Below are positions 1 to 8,757 of a stretch of DNA of 64,000 bases, one piece after another. The notes below the pieces were generated by a model. It searched no databases, was not told the DNA's origin, and worked only from the letters and a program-made list of their open reading frames with translations. How positions within the stretch are numbered: the stretch's first letter is position 1; every line of letters starts with the position of its first letter. Source of the stretch: PALSA-612 sp963776735 (GTDB lineage Bacteria > Actinomycetota > Thermoleophilia > Gaiellales > Gaiellaceae); NCBI GenBank assembly GCA_963776735.1, contig CAVZNV010000017.1, forward strand, positions 132,323-196,322, written 5' to 3'. The translations under genes were made by a program, and so were the position numbers.

Positions 1-709
1 CGGAGATCGCGGCCTTGAGGTCGTCCGGCTTGCCCTCGGCGACGATCTGGCCGCCCGCGATCACGGCCACGCGGCCACACAGCTCGTCGGCCTCGAACAT
101 GTAGTGCGTCGTCAGCAGGATCGTCTTGCCCTCGCGCTGCAGGCCGGCGACCGTGTCGCGCAGCTCGCGCGCGCCGACCGGGTCCAGGCCGATCGTCGGC
201 TCGTCGAAGAACAGCACCTCGGGGTCGTGCAGCAGCCCGCGCGCGATGTGCAGCCGCTGGCGCATGCCGCGGGAGTACGTTTCGACCCGCTCGCCCTCGC
301 GTCCTTTCAGGCCGACCAGCTCGAGCAGCTCCTCGATGCGCCGGTTTTTCTCGCGGATCGGCACCCGATAGACGTCAGCGAAGAAACGGAGGTTGTCGAG
401 CCCGGAGAGCCGGTCGTAGAGCCCGCGGTCGCCGCCGAAGACGTAGCCGATGCGGCTGCGCAGCTCGCGATGCTGGGTCGCCGGGTCGAGGCCGAGGACG
501 CGCGCCGAGCCCGAGGTCGGCAGCAGCAGCGTCGTCAGGATCTTGATCGTGGTCGTCTTCCCGGCGCCGTTCGGGCCGAGGAGACCGAACAGCTCGCCCG
601 GCTCGACCGAGAAGCTGATCCCGCGGAGGGCCTCGACCTCCTTCAGTCCGCGCTTGAACGTGCCCGTCCGCGAGCGGTACGTCCGCCGGAGCCCCTCCAC
701 CTCGATCAC
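1..709 (-). CDS. ABC-2 type transporter ATP-binding protein (3' end outside window)
   Basis: This is the nucleotide-binding subunit of an ABC exporter; it hydrolyses ATP on the inner face of the membrane to drive a separate permease. The reading frame is open to the window edge, so the C-terminus is missing. Visible motifs, in order, are Walker A GPNGAGKTT, the signature YSRGMRQRL, Walker B LFFDEPTIGLDP and the switch histidine in LLTTHYM. The ATPase core resembles DrrA-like drug or lipid exporters more than the Wzt polysaccharide ATPases. The start is taken as GTG at 709 (GTG at 715 is in frame), with an AGGGG stretch just upstream. The partner could be the permease at 942-1730 or a gene beyond the edge. 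A perfect palindrome lies between this gene and the divergent small gene at 778. Confidence 0.9.
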   Translation of the reverse strand, partial: MIEVEGLRRTYRSRTGTFKRGLKEVEALRGISFSVEPGELFGLLGPNGAGKTTTIKILTTLLLPTSGSARVLGLDPATQHRELRSRIGYVFGGDRGLYDRLSGLDNLRFFADVYRVPIREKNRRIEELLELVGLKGREGERVETYSRGMRQRLHIARGLLHDPEVLFFDEPTIGLDPVGARELRDTVAGLQREGKTILLTTHYMFEADELCGRVAVIAGGQIVAEGKPDDLKAAIS

Positions 710-747
710 GCCCACCGCCCCTGACGGTAGTCGAACGCCGTTAGGGA

Positions 748-770
748 CCTTGCAACACTGTGTTGCGAGG
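748..770. promoter_or_regulatory. Palindromic operator-like site between divergent genes
   Basis: The core GCAACAC-T-GTGTTGC (752-766) is a perfect inverted repeat, flanked by CCT and AGG that also pair, giving 23 bases with one mismatched position. It sits between the start of the ABC ATPase (709, minus) and the small membrane protein (778, plus) and touches the latter's ribosome binding site. Near-identical copies occur at 36587-36605 and 57303-57321. The size and symmetry fit a dimeric repressor site of TetR type, but no regulator is identified, so the function is inferred. Confidence 0.6.
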
Positions 771-777
771 AAGGGCA

Positions 778-945
778 GTGACCCGACGACTCAGATCGGT
801 TGGTGTCTCGCTCCTCGTTGCGGGAGCGATCGTCGCCGCCGTCTACTGGACATTCCACACGCAGTCACGGCGGGCAATCTACGACGGCCCGCCCGGACGG
901 ATCCCGACGAGGGTGTCACCCGTCTACGTGCAGGTCACCCGCTAG
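778..945 (+). CDS. Small single-pass membrane protein, 55 aa
   Basis: I do not recognise a family. The 55-residue product starts with a basic stretch (MTRRLR), has one hydrophobic segment of about 20 residues (SVGVSLLVAGAIVAAVYW) and ends in a polar tail of about 30 residues, so it is probably a single-pass membrane protein. The GTG start at 778 is well supported by AGGAAGG at 768-774. The gene is divergent from the ABC ATPase, with the palindrome between them, and its last four bases overlap the convergent permease gene. The shared control region suggests a link to the transporter, but this is only context. Confidence 0.55.
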   Translation: MTRRLRSVGVSLLVAGAIVAAVYWTFHTQSRRAIYDGPPGRIPTRVSPVYVQVTR

Positions 946-1730
946 AGCTCGACCGCGATCCGGTCGTCCACCCTCGCGAAGATCCAGGCGCCGAGCGCGA
1001 GCGCGCCGACCGTGACGCCGATCGTGTAGAGCACGTCCGTCCAGTGCGGGAGCGTGCCGGCGTAGAGCGGCCCGCGCATCGCCTCGATCGGCGGCGTGAT
1101 CGGGTTCGCCCAGCGCAGCAGCTCCTTGAGCGTCGGGTGCGAGTCGAACTGGTCGAACGTCCACAGCACCGGCGTCAGGAAGAACCAGGGCAGGAGCGCG
1201 GCCGAGACGATGTGCTCGACGTCGCGGAAGACGACGTTCGCCGAGGCGATGGCGAGCGCGAGGCCGGCGACGAAGCAGACGATCAGTGCCGCGAGCGGGA
1301 TCGCGAGCCAGATCACGCCGCGCGTCCGCGGCAGCACGATCAGGTCGATGACGAAGAGGACGCCGAGCATGGCCGCGAATGCGACGAGCTGGGTCGCGAC
1401 CGTCGAGAACGCGACGAGCTGCCGCGGGAAGCGCACCTTCCGGATCAGCTCGGAGTAGTCGACCATCGACCGTGACGCCTGCTGCAGCGAGGTGGCGAAG
1501 AACACCCAGATCGCGAGGCCCGAGAGCAGGTAGAGCGGGTAATGGTCGATGCCGTTGGACACCTGCAACAGCACCGAAAAGAGCAGCAGGTAGACGCCCA
1601 GCAGGATCAGCGGATTGGCGAGCGACCACGCGACGCCGAGGATCGATCCTTTGTAGCGCGCGCGGAAGTCGCGGCGGAAGAGGCTGCCGAAGAGCTCGCG
1701 GTACCGGAGGACGTCGCCGTACGTGTCCAC
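942..1730 (-). CDS. ABC-2 type polysaccharide/lipid export permease
   Basis: This is a six-helix inner-membrane permease of the ABC-2 family (Wzm/TagG/RfbD type), which exports lipid-linked polysaccharide with a cytoplasmic ATPase. The N-terminal sequence YRELFGSLFRRDFRARYKGS followed by the helix LGVAWSLANPLILLGVYLLL is characteristic of the family, as is the length of 262 residues. The start is taken as GTG at 1730 (MDTYGDVLRY); an in-frame upstream start at 1799 adds a low-complexity proline/arginine stretch and looks wrong. The neighbouring lipid-linked sugar transferase (2172) and glycosyltransferases support a role in surface glycan export. The adjacent ATPase at 709 is a possible but not certain partner. 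Confidence 0.85.
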   Translation of the reverse strand: MDTYGDVLRYRELFGSLFRRDFRARYKGSILGVAWSLANPLILLGVYLLLFSVLLQVSNGIDHYPLYLLSGLAIWVFFATSLQQASRSMVDYSELIRKVRFPRQLVAFSTVATQLVAFAAMLGVLFVIDLIVLPRTRGVIWLAIPLAALIVCFVAGLALAIASANVVFRDVEHIVSAALLPWFFLTPVLWTFDQFDSHPTLKELLRWANPITPPIEAMRGPLYAGTLPHWTDVLYTIGVTVGALALGAWIFARVDDRIAVEL

Positions 1731-1826
1731 GCGATGAGTGTAGGAGCCGGGGCCGCGGTACCGTGCCGACAAAGGCCGAGAGGGGCGCGGGCCTGCCACC
1801 GCACCCCTTCGTCCGAATGCGAGCGG

Positions 1827-1985
1827 CTAGTCGCCGCAGAACTGAAGCACGTAGTTGAGACCCCCGGCGTGGATGACGTGGCATCCGTCGTTACCGGGGT
1901 CGGTGATGGCGGCCGAGGCGGTCGTCGCAACGACAGCCGCGATCACGAACACGAGAGCCACCAAGCCAATAAGGCGCTTCCTCAC
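1827..1985 (-). CDS. Small secreted peptide, 52 aa
   Basis: This short gene has an excellent ribosome binding site (AGGAGG at 1993-1998) seven bases before a GTG start at 1985. The predicted product is RKRLIGLVALVFVIAAVV then ATTASA and a mature part starting at AITDPGNDG, that is, a basic n-region, an 18-residue hydrophobic core and an AxA-type signal peptidase site. The mature peptide has about 27 residues with two cysteines (DGCHVIHAGG and LQFCGD), which could form one disulfide. I do not recognise a family. It is divergent from the lipid-carrier transferase at 2172. A TAGTAT at 2031-2036 could be a -10 element. The function is unknown; a secreted or surface peptide is inferred. Confidence 0.6.
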   Translation of the reverse strand: MRKRLIGLVALVFVIAAVVATTASAAITDPGNDGCHVIHAGGLNYVLQFCGD

Positions 1986-2171
1986 AATCACACCTCCTCT
2001 CGTCTCCCTCGAGATGAACCGGGCGCCGAGATACTACGCGGAGCACCGCAGGACAGCCGAAGGGAGGCGCACACTCGCCGCAACCCGGCAGTTCGTGCCT
2101 AAACACTCCGCTAACAGGGCATCAGTAGCCTTCATGCTCGTGCCGCTGTGCATCAGGGATGGAGCGGTGCG

Positions 2172-4001
2172 GTGAGCGCCAGCGCGGTCGTTTGTGTGGT
2201 CGCTACGCCGATCGCCGCGCTCACGATCTGGGGACTGCTGCGCTCGCCGCTCGCGAGACGGTTCGTCGCCGCACCGTCGCGCGACCGCTGGCACGAGCAG
2301 GCGACCCCGACGCTCGGCGGCGTCGGCATCTTCGCCGGCTTCGCCGCAGCCGTGCTCCTGGCCGTCGCGATCAGCGCCGTCGGCGGCAGCTCGGAGCTCT
2401 TCGGAATCCTCGGCGGCGCGGCTATCGTCTTCCTCGCCGGGCTGGTGGACGACCTCCGCTCGCTCCGGCCGCTCGTGAAGATCGCGACGCAGGTCGCCGC
2501 CGCCGCCGTCGCGCTGATCGGCGGGCTGCGCGTCGAGCTGATCCACAACGGCGTCGCGGCCGCGCTCGTCGGCGGACTCTGGCTCGTCGGCATGACGAAC
2601 GCCTTCAACCTCCTGGACAACATGGACGGGCTGGCCGGCTCGCTGTGCGTCGTGGCAGCGACGTTCTTTGCGATCGACGCCGTCTACCTGCACAAGGAGA
2701 GCCTCCTGCTCGTGCTTTCGCTCTCGATCGGTTGCGCGGCCCTCGGCTTCCTACCTTTCAACCTGCGTCCGCACAAGCCGGCGGCGGTGTTCATGGGCGA
2801 TTCGGGCAGCCAGGTGCTCGGATTCGTCCTCGCGGCGCTCGGCCTGGCGACGAGCTGGAAGGTGGCCGAGTCGACCGTGGCCACGCTGCTGATCCCGGTG
2901 CTCGTCCTCGCCGTGCCGATCCTGGACACGGCGCTCGTCACGGCGTCTCGCGCCTTCGAGGGCCGGCCGATCACGCAGGGCGGGCGCGACCACACCTCCC
3001 ACCGGCTCGTGCGCGGCGGCCTCGGGGAGAAGAGCACGGTCGTGCTGCTCACCGCCGTCGCCGCGGGCCTCGGCGCCTCGAGCCTCGCCTACTCGGCGAT
3101 CGGCAACCCGCGGATCACGCTCGTCGGCGTCCTCGTCACCTTCGTCCTGCTCGTGCAGTTCGCCGGCTTCCTCACCGACCTCGACCGCGGCGCGACCGAC
3201 GAGGACGGCTCTCACGGGCCGGTTCGCCTGAGCCGGATCCTGCTCGCACCGAGGCGGCTGATCGAGGTGCTCGCCGACTTCGTGCTCATCTCAGTCGCCT
3301 TCGGCGTCGCCTACCTCCTGTTCACGACCGGCGACGGGACGACGAACCAGAAGCACATCTTCCTCGTCTCGATCCCGGTGATCCTCGCCGCGCGCTACGT
3401 CGGATTCATCGTCTTCGGCCTCTACAACGGCGTCTGGCGCTTCGCGGGCGCGCGCGAAGCGGCGGCGATCACGGCGGCGGTCGTGCTCTCCGAGCCGATC
3501 GCGGTCGGAATCATCTGGATCAGCTTCGGCCCGTTCATGGACTTCCCGGCGAGCATCTACGTCGTGGACGCGATGCTCTGCATCGCGCTGATCGGCGTCT
3601 CGCGCTTCGGCGAGCGGGCGCTCTTCCACGGCCTGCGCTCGCTGCGCGACCGCGAGGCCAGAAAACGCACGCTGATCGTCGGCGCCGGACGCAGCGGCCG
3701 CAGCCTGCTGCGCGAACTGCGCGAGACGCCGGGCGAGCACGTCGTCGGCTTTCTCGACGACGACCGCCGGCTGCGCCGCCGCCGGATGCAGGGGGTGCCG
3801 GTGCTCGGCGGCCTCGACGAGGTCGACCGCGTCATCGCCCTCGCGCGGCCAGACGTCGTGCTCGTCACGATCCCGGATGGGCCGCGCGAGCGGCTGGACG
3901 CACTCGTCGCCGGCTGCGAGCGTGCCGACGTCTCCTGCCGCTTCGTCCGGCGCGAGCTCGACCTCGATCCGCTCGTCGTGATGGGAGCGGCCGCCGAGTG
4001 A
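2172..4001 (+). CDS. WecA/MraY-family sugar-1-phosphate transferase fused to CapD-like membrane/NAD-binding half
   Basis: The N-terminal half (about residues 1-340) is a polytopic transferase that moves a sugar-1-phosphate (usually GlcNAc-1-P) from a UDP-sugar to undecaprenyl phosphate, the first step of glycan assembly. Key motifs are LVDDLRSL (91-98), NLLDNMDGLAG (147-156), FMGDSGSQ (207-214) and the histidines in GRDHTSHR (271-278). The C-terminal half (about 365-600) has four helices and a nucleotide-binding fold with LIVGAGRSGRSLLREL (501-516), as in FlaA1/CapD proteins, but stops before the dehydratase domain. GTG at 2172 is preferred because GGAG lies seven bases upstream; ATG at 2148 has no such site. 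The stop overlaps the next start (GTGA), which implies coupled translation. Confidence 0.88.
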   Translation: MSASAVVCVVATPIAALTIWGLLRSPLARRFVAAPSRDRWHEQATPTLGGVGIFAGFAAAVLLAVAISAVGGSSELFGILGGAAIVFLAGLVDDLRSLRPLVKIATQVAAAAVALIGGLRVELIHNGVAAALVGGLWLVGMTNAFNLLDNMDGLAGSLCVVAATFFAIDAVYLHKESLLLVLSLSIGCAALGFLPFNLRPHKPAAVFMGDSGSQVLGFVLAALGLATSWKVAESTVATLLIPVLVLAVPILDTALVTASRAFEGRPITQGGRDHTSHRLVRGGLGEKSTVVLLTAVAAGLGASSLAYSAIGNPRITLVGVLVTFVLLVQFAGFLTDLDRGATDEDGSHGPVRLSRILLAPRRLIEVLADFVLISVAFGVAYLLFTTGDGTTNQKHIFLVSIPVILAARYVGFIVFGLYNGVWRFAGAREAAAITAAVVLSEPIAVGIIWISFGPFMDFPASIYVVDAMLCIALIGVSRFGERALFHGLRSLRDREARKRTLIVGAGRSGRSLLRELRETPGEHVVGFLDDDRRLRRRRMQGVPVLGGLDEVDRVIALARPDVVLVTIPDGPRERLDALVAGCERADVSCRFVRRELDLDPLVVMGAAAE

Positions 4002-6224
4002 CGGACGGCGCCGCAGGCGCCGTGACGACGGAGCAACCCCCGCGCGCGTGGTTCGACCGTGTGTACGGGGCGATCCCGCTCGCCACGGCCTTCATCGCCC
4101 TGCTTGCCCTCTACTCGTGGGAGGCGGCTCGCCACTCGTCGCCGTGGCTGTTCACGGACGAGCTCGAGCTGTCGCAGAATCTCGCGGGCAGTCGAGGCGA
4201 CCGGACACGGCGCCCGGCGCGGAGAGCCGTACTTCTGGCAGACGCTCTACACCTGGCTGATCGCGCCCGCGTGGGCGATCTCGTCCACGACCACCGCGTA
4301 CACGGTCGTGAAGTACATCGGCGTGATCACGATGACGCTGGCGATGTTCCCCGCGTATGTGCTCGCGCGGACGGTCGCCTCCCCGCGCGCGTCGCTGGTC
4401 GCGGCAGTCGGCACGGCGGCTGTGCCCGCGCTCGTCTACTCGCCGATGATTCTCGAGGAGCCGCTCAGCTACCCGTATGCGGCGCTCGCCTTCCTGACGA
4501 TCGCATGCGCGCTCGCGAAGCGGACCTGGTACTGGATTGCCGCAGCCGTCGTGCTCTCGCTCCTGGGCGGCTTCATCCGCGGCGAGCTCGGAGTGCTGCC
4601 CGTGGTGTTCGTCCTCGCGGCCGGCCTCTACGTCCTTTCCGGCGAGCCGGCGCGCCGCTGGCGGTCGCGGTTCACGGCCTGGGACTGGGTCGGCGCGGTC
4701 GTGCTCGGGTGCGGGCTCGTGATCCTGTTCAGCGGGCTCGTCGGCAAGTTCTCGACGAGCTGGGCGATCGCGACCGGGTTCTACCGAGGGCGCATGATCG
4801 ACTACGGGCTGCAGTCGATCGGCTCGCTCACGATCGGGCTCGGGCTGCTGCCGGTCGTCGCCGCGCTCGCGACGCTGGCCCGCTCGAAGGGCGAGGAGCG
4901 GACACCGGAGCGGCGCGCCTTCACGAGCCTGTTCGTCGCGGCCGCGGTCGGCTTCGGCATCTACACCGCCGTCAAGGCCGCCTACCTCTCGACGGTCGCG
5001 TTCACGCGGGTCGAGGAGCGGAACGTGATCTACCTCGTCCCGCTGATCTTCGTCGGCCTCGCGCTCTGGATCGACCGCCCGCGTGTGCGCTGGGTGCCGC
5101 TCGCGGCGGCCGTCGGGTTCGTCGCGTATCTGATCGTCGCCACGCCGTACCAGCTCACGACGGTGCCGGCGAGCGATTCGCCCGGCGTCTCGATTGCGCA
5201 GATGGCGAACCGCAACCTGTCCTTTGCGGACAGCGGGATCACGACGGCCTTGATCGTCGCGCTCGTGATCGCGGTCGCACTTCTCGTCGCACCGCGCTTC
5301 TTACGCGGCCGCCGGCGGGCGGTGAGCGCGATCGTCGCCGCCGCGTCGCTGCTCGTGATCGCGTGGTGTCTCGCGGGCGAGATCTCGGCGGCGAACTACT
5401 CGAACGACGAGTCGCAGGGCATAACGGCGAACTACCCGCGGCCGCTGAACTGGCTCGACAAGGCGACGCACGGCAAGCCGACGCTCTATCTCGGCCAACA
5501 TCTGAACTCGGGCGCCGACCTCGGGATCTGGCTGACCGAGTTCTGGAACCGCTCGCTCAAGTACGTCTGGTCGGTTGACGGCTCCGCCCCGGGCCCGGGG
5601 CCGACGCAGACGCCGAACACGCACTCCGACGGCCGGCTCTACCCGACCCCACCCGGCGGAGTCGACTACGTGCTCGCAGAGCCCGGCATCCAGATCGACG
5701 GGACTGTCGTTCTGCGGCCGACGAAGGTCAACCGCTGGTTCCTCTACAAGGTCAAGCAGCCGCTGCGGTACGCGCACAACGAGACAGGCGTCTTCTCGGA
5801 CGGCCAGACCGGCTGCAGCACCGCGCCGTGCCCGGAGGCGGACAGCGCCTACAACCAGTTCTCGACACCCGGCAACAAGCCCGGCTACGCGGTCGTGGAC
5901 GTTTCGCGCCTGAACGCCTGCGGTGCTCCGGTCGGGCCGGCGGGTGTTCGCGTGACGATCGGGAAGCTGATCGAGGGGAAGGACAAGGAGCCGCACATCG
6001 GACAGGTGACCGACGTTCAGCGCTGGACGCTGCGGATCGGGACGGCACGGCGGTTCGTGCTCAGGGCACCCAAGCCGCCGTTCCGAGTCGAGGTGCGGAT
6101 CGCACCGACCTACTCGCCTTTGCACTTCGGCGGCTCCGACCAGCGCCTCCTCGGCGGCCAGGTCGGCTTCAGCTTCTCGAAGAAGCCGGTGAAGCCGACC
6201 GTGACGCCGCCACCATGTAGCTGA
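3998..6224 (+). CDS. GT-C type membrane glycosyltransferase with an apparent +1 frameshift
   Basis: This encodes a polytopic lipid-dependent glycosyltransferase (ArnT/PMT-like) with a large extracytoplasmic C-terminal domain. The N-terminus runs in one frame from GTG 3998 (MTDGAAGAVTTEQ) through a first helix and the acidic motif FTDELELSQ; the rest continues in the next frame from about 4188 (AVEATGHGARRGEPYFWQTL). The frames join if one G of the GGG at 4186-4188 is removed, and the total length (3n+1) agrees. The paralogue at 10801-12894 aligns across the junction with the same VDEL...ISPAWA spacing. The gene is translationally coupled to the upstream transferase. It may be a sequencing or assembly error, or a true pseudogene. 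Its last 56 bases overlap the convergent methyltransferase. Confidence 0.8.
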
Positions 6225-6819
6225 ACCGGTAGCGGAGCGCGAACCGGGCCAGCGGGCCGGCTCGCTCGGCAGCGCGGAGCGTTGCGGCGACCGGTCCGGG
6301 CAGCGCGACCCGCTGCGGGCTGAAGAACGGACGCAGCTCGACCCGGTCGAGGCCGGCGGCGACGAGGTCGGCGCGAACGTCGTCGACCCGGTACTGGCGC
6401 GGGTTGAGGTCGAAGACGAGCTTCTTCTCCGTGTAGGACGCGACGTGGCGGAAGAACGCGCGACGGTCGGGCGCGTAGTAGATCGCCCGGAAACACGTCG
6501 TCGCCTGCACCGGCTCAGTGGCCGCGAACGTCGTCAGGTCGCCCTCGCGGATCTCGGCCTGGTCGCCGACGCGCCGGCGCGCGGCATCGACCATCGGCTG
6601 CGAGAGGTCGACGCCGAGGTAACGGAGCCCGGCGGCGAGTAACGGCTCGGCCAGCCCGGCGTCACCGCAGGCGAGGTCGAGCACGGAGTCGCCGGGCTCG
6701 AGCAGCGGCCCTAGCGCGACGATGAGCTCGGTCCGGTGACGGAGGTACGACTCGGAGTCGGCGTACTGCTCGTCGCTCCAGCCCGCAGCCGCGACGTCGT
6801 ACTTATCAGTTCCGGTCAC
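6169..6819 (-). CDS. SAM-dependent methyltransferase
   Basis: This is a class I methyltransferase of 216 residues. The SAM-binding loop reads VLDLACGDAGLAEPLL, followed by the acidic end of strand 2 in YLGVDLSQPMVDAAR and the strand 4 region GDLTTF. GTG at 6819 (MTGTDKYDVAAAGWSDEQY) is chosen because the sequence before it is low-complexity. The substrate is not identifiable; its position at the end of a glycosyltransferase operon suggests sugar or lipid-linked glycan methylation. It lies 157 bases downstream of the GT2 gene and overlaps the convergent GT-C gene by 56 bases. Confidence 0.8.
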   Translation of the reverse strand: MTGTDKYDVAAAGWSDEQYADSESYLRHRTELIVALGPLLEPGDSVLDLACGDAGLAEPLLAAGLRYLGVDLSQPMVDAARRRVGDQAEIREGDLTTFAATEPVQATTCFRAIYYAPDRRAFFRHVASYTEKKLVFDLNPRQYRVDDVRADLVAAGLDRVELRPFFSPQRVALPGPVAATLRAAERAGPLARFALRYRFSYMVAASRSASPASSRS

Positions 6820-6976
6820 GGCCGCACGGGCGGCCACACTCCCCCACCCACGCCCAGGGTGGGGAAGCCACCCGCCTCCCGCTGACACCGACGATACCGG
6901 CGAAAGGCGCACCTGTCTGAGCCGATTTTGTGACGATTTCGCCCCGGCGGCGTCCAGTGTCGTCCCGAGGGGACGG

Positions 6977-7738
6977 TCATCGCAGCGCTCGCAGACGCTC
7001 GGGGTGCTTGCGCACGAAGCGCACGATCCCGCTCCAGTGCCACAGCGTCCGCCGGGTCAGGAAGCGCCGGTCGGTGAGCGCGTCCCACCGGTGCCGCACG
7101 ACCGCTGCGGGCACGTACCACCGCTCCCAGCCGGCCTTTGCGAGCCGGTAGCAGAAGTCGATCTCCTCGCCGTACATCCGGAAACCCTCGTCGAAGCCGC
7201 CGACCTCGTCGAACGCCGCGCGCCGGACGAGCAGGAAGCCGCCGAGCATCCAGTCGGCCTCGACCGGCTCCGTCGGCCGCTCGTCGAGGAGATAGTGGTC
7301 GCGCTGCCGCTCGAGCGGAGGGAACGCTCGCCGCAGCGGCGTCCGCCGGACGAGAGTGCCGCCGACGGTCGGAAAGCGGCGACGAGACGGCTGCCACGCG
7401 CCGTCGGGATCGAGCATCTGCGGACCGGCGACGCCACACCGTGGATGCGCCGCGACGAAGTCCCGCAGAACGGCGACCGCACCGGCCTCGGCGACCGTGT
7501 CGGGATTCGCCACGAGGAGCAACTCGCCGCTGGTAGCCGCGGCCCCGGCATTCACGTTCGCGGCGAAGCTGAGCGGCCGCGGCTGCTCGATCACGCGGGC
7601 GCCGAGCGGGCCGGCCGGTTCGCTTCCCGGCAGGTTCGCGATCACGACCACCTCGTCGACTTGCGGGACGAGCGCCGGCAGCGACACCGCCAACTCCTCG
7701 CGATGGCCGTGCGAGATGACGACCGCCGAGACCTTCAC
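6977..7738 (-). CDS. GT2 family glycosyltransferase
   Basis: This is a cytoplasmic GT-A fold glycosyltransferase of the rhamnosyltransferase-like GT2 group (253 residues). It begins MKVSAVVISHGHREELAVSL, the first strand of the fold, and contains LLLVANPDTV (DXD-like metal-binding region), GGFLLVRRAAFDEVGGFDE and the acidic EEIDFCYRL catalytic region. The GTG start at 7738 overlaps the TGA of the upstream GT4 gene. It is the last gene of a seven-gene run in which neighbouring genes overlap by 1 to 11 bases, so it is probably made in step with the other transferases. Donor and acceptor sugars cannot be read from the sequence. Confidence 0.85.
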   Translation of the reverse strand: MKVSAVVISHGHREELAVSLPALVPQVDEVVVIANLPGSEPAGPLGARVIEQPRPLSFAANVNAGAAATSGELLLVANPDTVAEAGAVAVLRDFVAAHPRCGVAGPQMLDPDGAWQPSRRRFPTVGGTLVRRTPLRRAFPPLERQRDHYLLDERPTEPVEADWMLGGFLLVRRAAFDEVGGFDEGFRMYGEEIDFCYRLAKAGWERWYVPAAVVRHRWDALTDRRFLTRRTLWHWSGIVRFVRKHPERLRALR

Positions 7739-8757
7739 GACAGCCCCAGTACCTGACGGTAGACGGCGAGCGTCCGCCTTGCCGTCTCGTCCCACGAGAA
7801 CTGCGCCGCCCGCTGCAGGCCCGCCGCGACGAGCCGGTCGCGATCCGCGAGCGCGCGCCGGACACCGTCGGCGAGCTGGCCCGGCTCCGCGAAAATCGCC
7901 GCGTCGCCGGCGATCTCCCGCACCGCCGCGTCCGGAGCGGCGACGACCGGCGTGCCGCTCGCCATCGCCTCGACGACCGGGAGGCCGAAGCCCTCGTACC
8001 GCGACGGAAAGACCAGCGCCGACGCACCGCGGTAGAGCTCGACCAGCTGCTCCTTCGGCACATACCCGCGGACGTCGGCGCCGCGCTGCTCGAGCGCGCG
8101 CACGAGCTCGGGGTCGCGTCCCGGCCCGACGACCACCAGCCGCAGGCCGAGCTCGTCCGCGGCATCGGCCGCAGCCAACGGGTTCTTCCGGGGCTCGACG
8201 GCGCCGACGAGGAGCAGGTACGAGTCGGCGGCGGGCTCACCCGGCGTGAACGACGCGTCGACGCCGTTCGGAGTGACCGTGACGCGCTGCGGATCGACGG
8301 AGTACAGCTCGACGAGGTCGTCCTTCGTCCGCTCGGAGACGGCGAGCACGTGCGCAGCGTGCCGCACGGCGTACGGCACGGCGAAGCGGAAGACCGCGCG
8401 ATGACGGCGCCGCATCACCGACTGGTCGCGCTCGAACGAGAGGTCGTGCACGGTGACGACGGCCGGGCACGGACAGCGGAGCGGCATGGCGTGCTGGAAG
8501 TGGGCGAGTGCCGCATCCAGCTTCCGCAGCGCGCGTGGGACCGAACGCAGCATCCGCGCCTCCTGCGAACGGGCCGGCACGTGGACAGGTTCGACACCGG
8601 CCGGGACGAGTTCGGGGCGGCGGGTCAGCGCCGCGAAGCGGAGCTCGTCGCCGGCGAGCCGCGGCAGGCAGGCGAGCAGGTTCTCGACGTACGTCTCGTC
8701 TCCCGTGCGCTGGCGGCCGAGGACGTCCGCGTCGACCACGACCAGCGGAGCGGTCAC
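7735..8757 (-). CDS. GT4 family glycosyltransferase
   Basis: This GT-B fold glycosyltransferase (340 residues) contains VVTVHDLSFER in the N-terminal domain and, in the C-terminal nucleotide-sugar domain, VGAVEPRKNP, GYVPKEQLVELYRGA, LVFPSRYEGFGLPVVEAMA (the EX7E region) and GTPVVAA. GTG at 8757 overlaps the TGA of the preceding gene. A start at 9042 would add almost 100 residues of low-complexity arginine-rich sequence that reads as an out-of-frame artefact. It is one of five GT4 enzymes in the operon and is most similar by eye to its neighbours at 8754 and 9734, suggesting duplication within the locus. Confidence 0.88.
   Translation of the reverse strand: MTAPLVVVDADVLGRQRTGDETYVENLLACLPRLAGDELRFAALTRRPELVPAGVEPVHVPARSQEARMLRSVPRALRKLDAALAHFQHAMPLRCPCPAVVTVHDLSFERDQSVMRRRHRAVFRFAVPYAVRHAAHVLAVSERTKDDLVELYSVDPQRVTVTPNGVDASFTPGEPAADSYLLLVGAVEPRKNPLAAADAADELGLRLVVVGPGRDPELVRALEQRGADVRGYVPKEQLVELYRGASALVFPSRYEGFGLPVVEAMASGTPVVAAPDAAVREIAGDAAIFAEPGQLADGVRRALADRDRLVAAGLQRAAQFSWDETARRTLAVYRQVLGLS

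Noticed and set aside
2159..5578. A 1139-residue reading frame on the plus strand
   Set aside because: It runs out of frame through the WecA/CapD fusion and the GT-C gene and is arginine/alanine-rich; only a short part (3998 to about 4186) is the real N-terminus of the frameshifted GT-C gene.
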